A stretch of DNA of 64,000 nucleotides, taken from contig JAJEDB010000043.1 of assembly GCA_022821725.1 (NCBI GenBank), positions 79,900-143,899 on the forward strand, written 5' to 3'. The notes under the pieces are model-generated. The model worked only from the letters and a program-made list of their open reading frames with translations. It was not told the DNA's origin and searched no databases. Source of the stretch: Candidatus Poribacteria bacterium. Lineage in GTDB: Bacteria; Poribacteria; WGA-4E; WGA-3G. Below are positions 8,915 to 17,420 of the stretch, in pieces; position 1 is the first letter of the stretch; each line of letters opens with the position of its first letter. Made by a program: the position numbers and the translations under genes.

Positions 8915-9433
8915 TTATGATAAAAGCCGGCTCTCCAGTGTTTCGAGATTTTGAATTTGGAGAGCTTGCTCTTCAGCGAGGAGTGCTTCCATCTCTTTTT
9001 TTGATTCCGATTCTAACACTTTTTCATTGTTCAAGGCAAGGAGTTTTGCCAAACGTTCCTGTTTTTCAACAGCGAGAGACTTAAACCCAAAACTCACGTG
9101 TCCCCTCTTAATCATTTCAGTCACGTCCATCTCTACGCTTAAAACTTCGCCAGTGTTAGCATCAACGAATATCTCCCCAACTTCGACAGGAGGCGCGACG
9201 TTGGTGAAAATGGGAACTACCCAAGTAGGGGGTGTTGATTGTTTAAGAATAGGTTCTCTTACCGTCAAACATCTACCCGCTCGCTTTTGTAAGAAGGTTA
9301 GGGCAGCACCTTTTGCCTCGTCGCGCTTGAGTTGAAACAACACAAGTTCTTCAAGGGAGGTTTCAGACACTTTAGCTTGTTGTGCCAGTTTTTTATACAG
9401 GTAATCTGGTAGGGAAATTGTCAACGGACGCAT
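8915..9433 (-). CDS. Ribbon-helix-helix-like protein next to HNH remnant
   Basis: 172 aa from ATG 9433, which has GGAG 8 nt upstream; a longer reading to 9508 overlaps the promoter and lacks a good site. Residues 1-36 (MRPLTISLPDYLYKKLAQQA and on) look like a ribbon-helix-helix DNA-binding unit. A middle part contains VGEIFVDANTGEVL, a strand-like segment near residue 92, and the C-terminal third is charged and helical (EKQERLAKLLALNNEKVLES). Pairing of such a gene with a downstream HNH nuclease recalls the RHH/HNH pairs common in cyanobacteria, so an antitoxin- or immunity-like role is possible, but I do not recognise a named family. Confidence 0.6.
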   Translation of the reverse strand: MRPLTISLPDYLYKKLAQQAKVSETSLEELVLFQLKRDEAKGAALTFLQKRAGRCLTVREPILKQSTPPTWVVPIFTNVAPPVEVGEIFVDANTGEVLSVEMDVTEMIKRGHVSFGFKSLAVEKQERLAKLLALNNEKVLESESKKEMEALLAEEQALQIQNLETLESRLLS

Positions 9434-9479
9434 GTTGAATTCTCCAGTAATCGTTCTGAATCTGTTCATTCTTACATAG

Positions 9480-9508
9480 AGTTTACCACATCTGGAACGA
9501 TTTTTCAA
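9480..9508 (-). promoter_or_regulatory. Sigma70-type promoter for the RHH-like gene
   Basis: Minus strand TTGAAA, 17 nt, TAAACT, about 40 nt upstream of the ATG at 9433. It supports that start over the longer in-frame reading. Confidence 0.5.
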
Positions 9509-9546
9509 TTACTTGTCAATGTTTAAAATGACTATTTACTGTAAAT

Positions 9547-9942
9547 TCACTTTGGCATGCGCCGCACCCATAGCAGCAGTGCCACATTCGTCGCGCCGAT
9601 AAAGCCGAAAACATAGGATTGGATGCCTACCAACGTGTCAAGCGACCGGATGAGGATTGTGCCTAAGATTGGCAGTCCGAGCGCAGCGCAGGTGTAAAAG
9701 GTCAGAAGTTTCGCACCTTTGGCTTCCCAGAAGGTTATCTGCCGCCTTAAAACCTGTAGATACGATTGATCCCACAGACGAGATGTCCACTTCCCCTGCA
9801 TGAAACCTAAACCGATTCCGAGACCGTAGCCGAAACTTGACCATCGGAGATCAATTCGCACGTCCTGTGAAACGATAAACGCCCAAAGCAGTTGTCCTAA
9901 CACCGACAGAATTATAAACGCCCAGAAGACAGGCAATTTCAT
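9547..9942 (-). CDS. Hypothetical membrane protein (start uncertain)
   Basis: 131 aa from ATG 9942 (MKLPVFWAF), with three or four hydrophobic segments: near residues 5-22, 34-48, 80-98 and 105-125. No family recognised. The frame stays open upstream to 10041, but that extension would encode the R1 repeat (translated as TEPQGKIK), and R1 copies normally sit outside genes with their AAGGA as ribosome-binding site. Here AAGGA is about 30 nt before the ATG, too far for a normal site, so the true start may be non-ATG or the longer form may be made. It follows purQ on the same strand. Confidence 0.5.
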   Translation of the reverse strand: MKLPVFWAFIILSVLGQLLWAFIVSQDVRIDLRWSSFGYGLGIGLGFMQGKWTSRLWDQSYLQVLRRQITFWEAKGAKLLTFYTCAALGLPILGTILIRSLDTLVGIQSYVFGFIGATNVALLLWVRRMPK

Positions 9943-9962
9943 ATAGAATGGAAGTAGACTTC

Positions 9963-10078
9963 TTTTAATTTTTCCTTGCGGTTCGGTGAGTATAATTGGA
10001 TACACCGTGTTACTCGCCGTATATCCGCCCTCCTTGTACAAGCCTATAGAGGCTTGCAGGACACTGTTACGGGCTTAC
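9963..10078 (-). repeat. R1 composite repeat, copy c
   Basis: Core AATTTTTCCTTGCGGTTCGG followed by CCGTATATCCGCCCTCC, then TTGCAGGACACTGTTACGGGC. It lies between purQ and the small membrane protein gene and is read through by an open frame into that gene. Confidence 0.8.
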
Positions 10079-10112
10079 ATTTTTGGATCAAATCGAGAGT
10101 ACGGATTCGCGC

Positions 10113-10901
10113 CTATAGCAAATTCGATTCAGCGTAGTGAACGGCGTTTTTGAAGATAACCAATCCGTCGCCTTCTTCGGAACTGTTCTCTTGGGTGTTC
10201 GTAGGGTTCCGTGTCCAACGCGGATGATTCCATTTCGTCAGGAACCGTTCTGGATGGGGCATTAACCCGAAAATTTTGCCCGTTGCATCACAGATACCCG
10301 CAATATCGCTATCGGAACCGTTCGGATTGTTAGGGTATCCATTCTCGGCATACCGAAACACGACCTGATTGTTCGCTTCTAATTCTGAGAGCACCTTCGC
10401 GGGGGCAGTAAATCTACCTTCAGCGTGCGCAACGGGGAGATACACACGCGCTTTGACCCCCGTTGTAAAGACACACGGACTCTCTTGTGTTTCCAGGTCC
10501 ACCCACCGACACTCGAATTTCGCTGAGGTATTCATCGCTAATGTGGCGCGCTGCGCCATCTCTGATGCCCCGTTGCCGGGCAGTAAGCCTGTTCGCACAA
10601 GCACTTGAAATCCGTTGCAGATGCCGATTATTAACTTGCCATCTTCGACAAATCGATGCAACGCGTCTGTCAGTTTGTGTTTCATCTCGACGGCTAACAG
10701 GATACCTGCCGCAATGTCATCGCCGTAGGAGAATCCACCGGGGATCGCGAGAATTTGGTAGTCGGCAAGGTTAACTTTGTCTGATATGAGGTGTTGGATA
10801 TGGACTAACGCTGTCTCTGCCCCAGCGAGTTGGAATGCCATATCCGTTTCGGCATCGCAGTTCGTGCCTGCAGTCCGTAAAATAAGTGCCTTTGGTGCCA
10901 T
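10113..10901 (-). CDS. purQ: Phosphoribosylformylglycinamidine synthase, glutaminase subunit
   Basis: 262 aa. A class I glutamine amidotransferase that supplies ammonia to PurL in step four of purine synthesis (FGAR to FGAM). Nucleophile C95 is in GICNGFQV; H216 and E218 are in MPHPERF; the oxyanion-side GGFSYGDD is at 55-62. Length is slightly above the usual 225-235 aa because of a C-terminal insert around NPTNTQENSSEEGDG. It lies downstream of purL with an R1 repeat between them, whose AAGGA is the only Shine-Dalgarno candidate for this ATG. Confidence 0.95.
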   Translation of the reverse strand: MAPKALILRTAGTNCDAETDMAFQLAGAETALVHIQHLISDKVNLADYQILAIPGGFSYGDDIAAGILLAVEMKHKLTDALHRFVEDGKLIIGICNGFQVLVRTGLLPGNGASEMAQRATLAMNTSAKFECRWVDLETQESPCVFTTGVKARVYLPVAHAEGRFTAPAKVLSELEANNQVVFRYAENGYPNNPNGSDSDIAGICDATGKIFGLMPHPERFLTKWNHPRWTRNPTNTQENSSEEGDGLVIFKNAVHYAESNLL

Positions 10902-10995
10902 TTTTTAATTTTCCTTGCGGTTCGGTCAGGGGGATTGGAGGTTTTTATCGTTTTTCCGTATATCCGCACTCCACTTCGTTACGTGCTACGGTTTG
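10902..10995 (-). repeat. R1 composite repeat, copy d
   Basis: Directly abuts the purQ ATG and supplies AAGGAAAATTAAAAA on the minus strand. Contains the CCGTATATCCGC and CTTCGTTACGTGCTACGG segments shared with other copies. Confidence 0.88.
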
Positions 10996-11023
10996 GGTTC
11001 CATTTTTAACGTCTTGCGAATAA

Positions 11024-13414
11024 TTAAAAATCTTGCCAGGCAGATTTGAGCGTATGGATGGACGTTTCAACGATCAAGCGTCCACTCTTTCCTTTGATAA
11101 CGAATTCGGAGGTGTCTGAAACCGTGCCAAGGCAGCCAAACGGTATTCCCGCCATGTGGTTTTGATAGGTCTGTTGGTGCTGGGGCTCTATCTCTACGAG
11201 AAAACGACTATTTGATTCTGAAAACAGGAGGAAGTCGTCAGCATCAATATCTTCGCCTGTAGGGATCCCATCAAGGCGCAGCGACATCCCGTAGCCACCC
11301 GCAAATGCCATTTCCGCAGCCGCTACACCGATCCCGCCTTCAGAACAGTCATGACACGAGCGTACCCATCCCCTGTTGATCGCAGCACTGAGACGTTCCA
11401 TCGTCAACTTACCTTCACCTGGACGAATGGCGGGGGCAGTGTTTCCGACAAACCCGTGAATGTTGAAGTAGTGTGAACCGCCCAATTCAGCGTAAGTATT
11501 CCCTACAACATAAATGAAATTGCCCGGCGTTTTCACATCCATCGTGACGGCGTTTTGAATGTCAGGCATAACACAGATAGCAGATATAAGGAGGGTCGAA
11601 GGAATAGCACGTTGTTCACCGGTTGTGGTATCCCTGTATTCGTTGTAGAGACTGTCTTTCCCAGAAATAAAGGGTGTGCCGTAAGCGGTTGCGATATCAT
11701 AACACGCTCTCGCCGCACGGACGAGTTCACCGAGTCGGTCGGGTTTGTCTGGATTTCCCCAACAGAAATTGTCCAGTAATGCGGTCTTTTCTAAGGTTCC
11801 CCCGACAGCAACAACGTTCCGTAACGCCTCATCAATTGCCGCAGCTGCGCTGAGATATGGATCCACGTCGCTATATTTCGGATTGATACCGTTCGCAACG
11901 ATGACCCCTTTTCGACTGCCTAAGACGGGAGTCGTTACGCAGGCATCGCTCGGTCCGTCGTTTTCCACACCGACAAGCGGATTGATAACCATACCCCCTT
12001 GGACACCGTGATCGTATTGCCGGATAACGGATTCCTTGCTCGCGATGTTTGGGCTTGCGAGGAGTTGTTCGAGATCCTTCGTGTAGGAGAGGTTTTCAAC
12101 CCCGATGCCTCTATCTCGGGATGCCATATCGGGATGCTTCGGCGGCTCCCAAACCGCCTCCTTCACCGGCATCGGGAGTCCATGGTGCAAAAACTCCATC
12201 TCCAAGTCGCCAACTATAGTGCCTTCATAGAAAACCTGCAGTCTCTGTGTATCTGTGAAAGTCCCGAAGACTGTGGCTTCAACGACTTCTGCCGCACATA
12301 TTTCCATGAGTTCATCCAAATTCTCAGGTGGGACAGCGATGACCATGCGCTCTTGTGCCTCGGAGAGCCAGATTTCCCATGGGGCGAGTCCTTCGTATTT
12401 CAAAGAAACACGTTCGAGGTGCACTTCTGCCCCTATCTCTTCCCCCATCTCTCCGACAGCGGACGAGAACCCACCAGCCCCACAATCGGTGATGGAGCGA
12501 TACAGATTCCGATCTCGCGCCTGCAACAGGGCATCCACAATCTTCTTTTCCATAATCGGGTTGCCGATCTGCACTACACTGCCGAGGCTTTCAGAAGTAT
12601 CGTCCAATTCTGCGGAAGAGAAGGTCGCGCCGTGAATTCCATCGCGCCCGGTTTGTCCGCCGATCGCAACGACCAGATCACCGGGTTCAACGGATTTCTC
12701 GCACCTGTTTCTCGGTATTAAACCGACATTTCCACAAAAGACGAGTGGGTTTGCGGTATAACGGGCGTCAAAAAGAATAGCACCGTTCGCGGTAGGGATA
12801 CCCATTCGGTTGCCGTAATCGCGCACGCCAGCGACAACCCCTTTAAATACACGCTTTGGGTGAAGTGTGCCTTTCGGTAGTTGCGTGTAGGGTGTATCGG
12901 GCATCCCGAAACAGAAGACATCCGTATTCAGAATCGGTTTTGCCCCAAGCCCTGTCCCCAATGAATCTCGAATGACACCGCCTATCCCGGTACCAGCACC
13001 CCCATAGGGTTCAATTGCTGAGGGATGGTTGTGCGTTTCTACCTTGAAAACGAGATTGAATTGTTCGTCAAACTCGATGATGCCGGCGTTGTCTGAAAAG
13101 ACGGAGACACACCACGGTTTCGCTATCTCCTCAGTCGCACGTTGGATGAAGGTTGAAAATAAACCGTCAATTTGTTCTGGTGCTTTGCCTTCTTCGGAAT
13201 AGAGGATGGTGCTTTTGAATGTTTTGTGAACGCAATGTTCAGACCACGTCTGGGCGATGGTCTCTATTTCTACATCGGTGGGATTGCGTTCGAGGGTTCC
13301 AAAATGCGCCTGAATCGTTTGCATCTCGTTCAGACTTAAGGACAGCATTCCTTCTCGACTGATACGCATCAACTCGGCATCATCGGCAGTTAAAATCTCT
13401 ATTTCTTTGACCAT
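11024..13414 (-). CDS. purL: Phosphoribosylformylglycinamidine synthase, synthetase subunit
   Basis: 796 aa. Small-type PurL, the ATP-dependent FGAM synthetase that works with PurQ (and PurS in bacteria with the split enzyme). The ATP/substrate loop ETHNHPSAIEPYGGAGTGIGG spans about 126-146, SEHCVHKTFKST is at 58-69, and repeats of the AIRS fold follow (GIGVAAAEMAFAGGYG near the C-terminus). It is somewhat longer than B. subtilis PurL (about 740 aa). No purS was found between purL and its neighbours, so purS is elsewhere or divergent. Translation starts at the end of an R1 repeat (AAGGTAAAATTAAA). Confidence 0.95.
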   Translation of the reverse strand: MVKEIEILTADDAELMRISREGMLSLSLNEMQTIQAHFGTLERNPTDVEIETIAQTWSEHCVHKTFKSTILYSEEGKAPEQIDGLFSTFIQRATEEIAKPWCVSVFSDNAGIIEFDEQFNLVFKVETHNHPSAIEPYGGAGTGIGGVIRDSLGTGLGAKPILNTDVFCFGMPDTPYTQLPKGTLHPKRVFKGVVAGVRDYGNRMGIPTANGAILFDARYTANPLVFCGNVGLIPRNRCEKSVEPGDLVVAIGGQTGRDGIHGATFSSAELDDTSESLGSVVQIGNPIMEKKIVDALLQARDRNLYRSITDCGAGGFSSAVGEMGEEIGAEVHLERVSLKYEGLAPWEIWLSEAQERMVIAVPPENLDELMEICAAEVVEATVFGTFTDTQRLQVFYEGTIVGDLEMEFLHHGLPMPVKEAVWEPPKHPDMASRDRGIGVENLSYTKDLEQLLASPNIASKESVIRQYDHGVQGGMVINPLVGVENDGPSDACVTTPVLGSRKGVIVANGINPKYSDVDPYLSAAAAIDEALRNVVAVGGTLEKTALLDNFCWGNPDKPDRLGELVRAARACYDIATAYGTPFISGKDSLYNEYRDTTTGEQRAIPSTLLISAICVMPDIQNAVTMDVKTPGNFIYVVGNTYAELGGSHYFNIHGFVGNTAPAIRPGEGKLTMERLSAAINRGWVRSCHDCSEGGIGVAAAEMAFAGGYGMSLRLDGIPTGEDIDADDFLLFSESNSRFLVEIEPQHQQTYQNHMAGIPFGCLGTVSDTSEFVIKGKSGRLIVETSIHTLKSAWQDF

Positions 13415-13501
13415 TTTAATTTTACCTTGCGGGAGAACAACGGGGTTTGGGCTTTAACACGCCTTCCTAAATATCCGCCTGCGCCGTTGTTGCAGGCTAC
13501 G
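13415..13501 (-). repeat. R1 composite repeat, copy e
   Basis: Abuts the purL ATG. Core AATTTTACCTTGCGG, then TAAATATCCGCCTGCGCC and GTTGTTGCAGGCTACGG. The CCTGC...GCAGG hairpin is intact. Confidence 0.88.
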
Positions 13502-13562
13502 GGTTTGGCTAATTTTGCTCTGGAGAATTCGCAACTGCTTGAAACTCGCGGAAGTCTCGTAT

Positions 13563-14384
13563 CTATTCCTTAAACGAAGCCGTAACGCGCGGGATACTCT
13601 CTTCACAGGCGAACCGTTCGATGCTGGAGGCACCTACGAAGCCAACGGTATCTGTTTTCTCGTTGATAAATGCTGCTTCTGGTGCCTTTGAGATGGGACC
13701 GCCGTGTGCTAAGCATAAGACATCTGGGTTCACGGCTCTCGCCGCGTCACAAATCTCTTGGACCCGCACAGCCGCATCTTGGAGCGTGAAAGCCGTTTCC
13801 GCACCGATCGTGCCGCCGATCGTTGTCCCCATGTGCGCGATGATAACGTCCGCACCGACTTTCGCCATGTTCTCGGATTCTTCGGGGTTGAAGACATAGA
13901 CAATCGTGAAAAGATCCATCTCGTGGGCGATACCGATTGTCTCGACCTCTTTGTAGAAACCCATCCCGGTCTCTTCAAGTGTTACGCGAAAAGTTCCATC
14001 AATCACGCCAACGGTCGGGAAGTTATTAACCCCGTCGAAGCCGACATCTTTGACCTGTTTGAGGAAGTTGCTCATCCGGCGCGTCGGATCGGTGCCGTTC
14101 ACGCCAGCGATAACAGGGGTCTCTTTGACAACGGGTAGGACTTCACGCTCACCCATCTCCATGACGATGGCGTTCGCGTCCCCGTAAGCTAAGAGTCCTG
14201 CACAGGAGCCGAACCCTGACATCCGATAGCGACCGGAATTGTAAATCACTATGAGGTCGGCGCCCCCTTGCTCAGCAAATTTTGCGGTGATCCCTGTGCC
14301 CGCACCCACGGCGAGCAGATGTTTGCCGCGATCTAACTCCGTTCTCAATCGTCCTAAAACTTCATCTCGTCTATAATCTGGCAT
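13563..14384 (-). CDS. Phosphoenolpyruvate hydrolase family / TIM-barrel protein
   Basis: 273 aa. Matches from memory the PF09370 TIM-barrel family annotated as phosphoenolpyruvate hydrolase-like or TIM-barrel signal-transduction proteins. Landmarks are LLAVGAGTGITAKFAEQGGA, YNSGRYRMSG (49-58), VNGTDPTRR and IIAHMGTTIGGTIGA, with catalytic-type acidic and His residues on strand ends. Many relatives sit beside a Tm-1-like ATP-binding (UPF0261) partner; none is seen here. The reaction in vivo is unknown. The start abuts R1 copy f. Confidence 0.8.
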   Translation of the reverse strand: MPDYRRDEVLGRLRTELDRGKHLLAVGAGTGITAKFAEQGGADLIVIYNSGRYRMSGFGSCAGLLAYGDANAIVMEMGEREVLPVVKETPVIAGVNGTDPTRRMSNFLKQVKDVGFDGVNNFPTVGVIDGTFRVTLEETGMGFYKEVETIGIAHEMDLFTIVYVFNPEESENMAKVGADVIIAHMGTTIGGTIGAETAFTLQDAAVRVQEICDAARAVNPDVLCLAHGGPISKAPEAAFINEKTDTVGFVGASSIERFACEESIPRVTASFKE

Positions 14385-14473
14385 ATTTTAATTGTTCCTT
14401 GCGGTTCGGTCAGGTGGGTTGAATCTTGAAAGTCTTTCTCCGTAGACCCGCCTTCCATTACATTACAGGCTAT
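14385..14473 (-). repeat. R1 composite repeat, copy f
   Basis: Abuts the ATG of the PEP-hydrolase-family gene and gives AAGGAACAATTAAAAT upstream of it. Ends with ATTACATTACAGGCTATG, the degenerate form of the GTTGCAGGCTACG block. Confidence 0.85.
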
Positions 14474-14502
14474 GTTTTTGGTGCTGCGAAGATAACACAT
14501 TC

Positions 14503-14528
14503 CTAATTTTCCTTGCGGTTCGGTCAGT
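14503..14528 (-). repeat. R1 core, copy g (second core in the same gap)
   Basis: TAATTTTCCTTGCGGTTCGG and the following TCAG, in the same direction as copy f and 118 bp from its start. No start codon is adjacent; it leads into R3. Confidence 0.8.
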
Positions 14529-14531
14529 CTT

Positions 14532-14762
14532 GTAGGTTGGGTTGAACGGAAACCTACTAAAAATCGCACACAACACAGCGTTTTCAATGGAACAGAGAAA
14601 CCTGAAATCACTAAAAACCGAGTGAAACCCAACGCACTATGATACCGACACCGTTTGGGATGTTGGGTTTCGCTACGCCATCTCCCCAAAAGGTTCATTG
14701 AAGAACGGGAAGCTATGTATAGCGAAAATGCACTTGTGGCTTTACCGCTCAACCCAACCTAC
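14532..14762. mobile_element. R3: MITE-like element with 18-bp terminal inverted repeats
   Basis: 231 bp bounded by GTAGGTTGGGTTGAACGG and its near-exact inverse CCGCTCAACCCAACCTAC (17 of 18 match). A second inverted pair lies inside: GAAACCCAAC and GTTGGGTTTC. No transposase and no plausible gene lie within. It occupies most of the 423-bp gap between the sulfatase-like gene and the PEP-hydrolase-family gene; the rest is R1 copies f and g. Confidence 0.75.
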
Positions 14763-14807
14763 GTCCTATAATCAGAGATATCTTCACTGACAACTGATAA
14801 CTCATAA

Positions 14808-16202
14808 CTATTCATCTCTGGATTTCGCCTGTAAACGTGCTGCGGCTCCTGCGTCCCCGATGTGCATCGTGTTGTATGCCTGTTCGGAGGTTTTGAACGG
14901 ACCGACACCTTTGTGTCCGTGCCAATCCCCTTGTGTCATAATCGGGTTCGTCAAGCCTGTCTCCCCTTCTCGCTGAAGGATCCAGCTTTTCATCCGCGTT
15001 TCAAGCACATTGACAATGTCCGGATGTTCATCAACGAGATTGTTGTTCTCATCGGGGTCTTGGATGAGATTGTAGAGTTCAACGGGTGGCTTGAAATGGA
15101 AGTCGGGTTCAAGCGCAACGATGAGTTTCCATTCAGGGGTGCGCCAACCGTGCTTCCGCATCCACGTGCATTCTGTGATATAGAATTCACTGTCGTAGGA
15201 GGTAATCTCACCGTTCATTAAGGCGGTAAGACTCTCTCCGTCGAATGCGATGTCCGTTTCGATATCCGCCAATTCAAGGAGTGTCGGCACGAGGTCTTTA
15301 TGTTGATTGTAGCCGGCAACCCGTTTTCCGGTCGGCACCCGCCCAGGATACCGGATGATCAGCGGCACGTGCAAAGTGACATCGTAAAGTCCGTGATGAT
15401 CGAACCAGCATTCATGGTCGTAAAGGGTTTCACCGTGATCTCCATTAATAACCACGATTGTCTCGTCCAACACACCCCGCGTTTCAAGAGCGTTAAAGAG
15501 CGTCTGAATACAGGCGTCCATATAGGCGATCGCGCCGTCGTATTGGGCGATGACGTAATCTTTATCGGTAATTCCGGGGGGCATCCATGAGGCGAAATAA
15601 TCACAAAACGGTTTAAACGTCATCACGGGTTCCATAGAGGTATTGCTTGGATCGCATTCGTCTCCGTGGTAGAACATCCGTTCATAAGGCGCGGGCGGTA
15701 GGTAGGGGGAGTGTGGGTCCATGTGGCGCAGGAACAGAAAAAACGGTTTTTCGTCGCTCTGATCGATCAGCCGATTCAGTTCAGGGAGGGTCGTTTTGTT
15801 GAGATTCTCCGCCTTCGGACTCCGTCCGCTCTCATCGGGTCCCCATCCCGAATATTCAAGATAGGTATCAAACCCACGGGCACTGGGACCGCCGAATCCG
15901 ACACAGGTGGTATCGTAGCCTTCATCTCGCAGGATTTCTGCCAGCGTTTTAACCTCTTCACGGAGCGGGCCTTGGTGCCGCAATGCGACGACCTGCGTGC
16001 TGAACGTATCCAAACCGGTTAGCATTGATGCATACGCACTCGTTGTTGGGATGTGCGGGCTATACGTTTTCTCAAAGAGGGTGCCATCCTCCGCGAATCG
16101 GTCGATGTGCGGTGTTGTCAGTCGATCATACCCGTAACAACTCATGTGTGTCGCGAGCAGTGAGTCAACTCCCAATAATACAATATTTGGCTGTTTTGCC
16201 AT
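14808..16202 (-). CDS. Sulfatase-superfamily hydrolase lacking the formylglycine Cys/Ser
   Basis: 464 aa, alkaline-phosphatase/sulfatase fold. Metal ligands are visible: D13-S14 in LLGVDSL and the C-terminal INGDHGETLYDHECWFDHHG. True sulfatases have CxPSR ahead of LLTG; aligning on LTG (61-63) places T53 at the nucleophile position in IPTTSAYASMLTG, with no Cys, no Pro and no Arg of the maturation motif. Thr nucleophiles are used by related phosphodiesterases and phosphoethanolamine or phosphoglycerol transferases, so a phosphatase or phosphodiesterase activity is more likely than sulfatase. No signal peptide, so probably cytoplasmic. Confidence 0.82.
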   Translation of the reverse strand: MAKQPNIVLLGVDSLLATHMSCYGYDRLTTPHIDRFAEDGTLFEKTYSPHIPTTSAYASMLTGLDTFSTQVVALRHQGPLREEVKTLAEILRDEGYDTTCVGFGGPSARGFDTYLEYSGWGPDESGRSPKAENLNKTTLPELNRLIDQSDEKPFFLFLRHMDPHSPYLPPAPYERMFYHGDECDPSNTSMEPVMTFKPFCDYFASWMPPGITDKDYVIAQYDGAIAYMDACIQTLFNALETRGVLDETIVVINGDHGETLYDHECWFDHHGLYDVTLHVPLIIRYPGRVPTGKRVAGYNQHKDLVPTLLELADIETDIAFDGESLTALMNGEITSYDSEFYITECTWMRKHGWRTPEWKLIVALEPDFHFKPPVELYNLIQDPDENNNLVDEHPDIVNVLETRMKSWILQREGETGLTNPIMTQGDWHGHKGVGPFKTSEQAYNTMHIGDAGAAARLQAKSRDE

Positions 16203-16290
16203 TTTTTAAATGTTCCTTGCGGTTAAACGATGTGGTTTGGACTTCCTCGCGCGCATCTCGGGAGCCGCTCCGCCACTTCGTTTCGGGTTT
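16203..16290 (-). repeat. R1 composite repeat, copy h
   Basis: Abuts the sulfatase-like ATG; on the minus strand AAGGAACATTTAAAAA. The second block is CTCCGCCACTTCGTTTCGGG. Confidence 0.8.
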
Positions 16291-16303
16291 GGTTTTTTGG
16301 TGC

Positions 16304-16393
16304 AGGACTTACGCAAAATGACCAAATTCCATATATTTTTGTAGGATTCGGTGCGGTTAGAAACCGCACCTACCAGGGGTGTGCGTAAGTCCT
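16304..16393. mobile_element. R2: 90-bp MITE-like element, copy 1
   Basis: Bounded by AGGACTTACGCA and TGCGTAAGTCCT, a perfect 12-bp inverted repeat. Centre contains the palindrome GGTGCGGTT-AGA-AACCGCACC. No coding content. A second copy of identical length is at 27181-27270. Confidence 0.85.
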
Positions 16394-16419
16394 ATGGTGG
16401 AAATCTCACAGATTTACCT

Positions 16420-17226
16420 TTAAGCGTCTCGGTCTCTATGCCAAATGAGCGTATTCTGTTTGTCGTTGTTAAGGACATCTCCGATTTCAAGAGACGCAAA
16501 ATAGTCCTCAGGCAAGATATTCTTTTTCCCGTTGAAAGTGCATCCATCGGGCATGAAACCACATGTCATCGCTCTGCGGTGATGGATTGTCATGTTCGCG
16601 CCAGCACCGTGGGCAACGAGACCGTTATGCCAGACAATAGAACCTGCGGGACAGGGTGCACACTGCGGTTCAATCTGTTTCCATTCCGGGTAGACGTTAA
16701 ACAGTTCACCGATGTTTATTCCAATACCAACGTTATCAAAGCGGGCTGTTTTATGCGTGCCGGGGAGATACCACATACATCCGTTTGCGAGTGTGGCATC
16801 GTCCAGCGCGACCCAGAACGAGACGGCATCGCGTGAATCAAAGGACCAGTAAGGGACATCCAGGTGCCATGCGGTGGGATTCCCGTGGGGTGGTTTAATC
16901 AGTGCCTGATCGTGCCAAATTCGCATGCCATCAACACCGGCTAACTGCGCAGCCATCTTACCGAGTCTCGGATCGTGCACGAGTTTCCGCATCCCAGCGT
17001 GTGTGTCTGACAAGCGGAGGCACTGTGTAAAAACGCGTGCGTAAAACTGCTTGGCATCCATCTGGTTTGTCATAAATTCCACTGAGTTTCCGAGGCGTTC
17101 CTCAACAGATTCATCGGTGCACCGGCGCCATTCCGCCAATTCCGCAGCGTCCAGAAAGTTCTCAATGGCAAGAAATCCGTTCTCCTGATAAAAATTAATT
17201 TGTGATTCGGTGAGTTCGTTCTGCAC
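16420..17226 (-). CDS. Phytanoyl-CoA dioxygenase (PhyH) family protein
   Basis: 268 aa. Fe(II)/2-oxoglutarate oxygenase with triad H121-x-D123 (WHLDVPYW) and H206 (LVAHGAG), and R217 or R218 as co-substrate anchor. N-terminal ENGFLAIENFLD is typical. The LPGTHK stretch (155-160) is usual for PhyH proteins acting on small molecules. Divergent from the regulator at 17421. AGGAG lies 7-8 nt upstream of the ATG on the minus strand. Substrate unknown. Confidence 0.9.
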   Translation of the reverse strand: MQNELTESQINFYQENGFLAIENFLDAAELAEWRRCTDESVEERLGNSVEFMTNQMDAKQFYARVFTQCLRLSDTHAGMRKLVHDPRLGKMAAQLAGVDGMRIWHDQALIKPPHGNPTAWHLDVPYWSFDSRDAVSFWVALDDATLANGCMWYLPGTHKTARFDNVGIGINIGELFNVYPEWKQIEPQCAPCPAGSIVWHNGLVAHGAGANMTIHHRRAMTCGFMPDGCTFNGKKNILPEDYFASLEIGDVLNNDKQNTLIWHRDRDA

Positions 17227-17335
17227 TTTTGTCTTCTCCTTTCAATCTTTTTACGCTCGACCTGCGATCAGGTTGCTTCATCAAATTGTATCACATACGC
17301 GATAAATAGACAAAAGAAAAATAGTGGGTTAACTC

Positions 17336-17365
17336 TTGAATTGAAACATCCAATTGTGATATAAT
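17336..17365 (+). promoter_or_regulatory. Sigma70-type promoter for the COG2345-type regulator
   Basis: TTGAAT, 18 nt, TATAAT, about 55 nt upstream of the ATG at 17421. A second TTGAAA at 17341 is too close to the -10 to be its partner. Confidence 0.5.
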
Positions 17366-17420
17366 TTTAAAAAATAATGAAATAAAGTAATGTTTGCGAG
17401 TTTATCCTGCGAGGGAACCT

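Noticed and set aside
14354..14752. Open frame of 132 codons on the minus strand over R1 and R3
   Set aside because: It is repeat DNA by translation (contains TEPQG twice), with no gene-like features.
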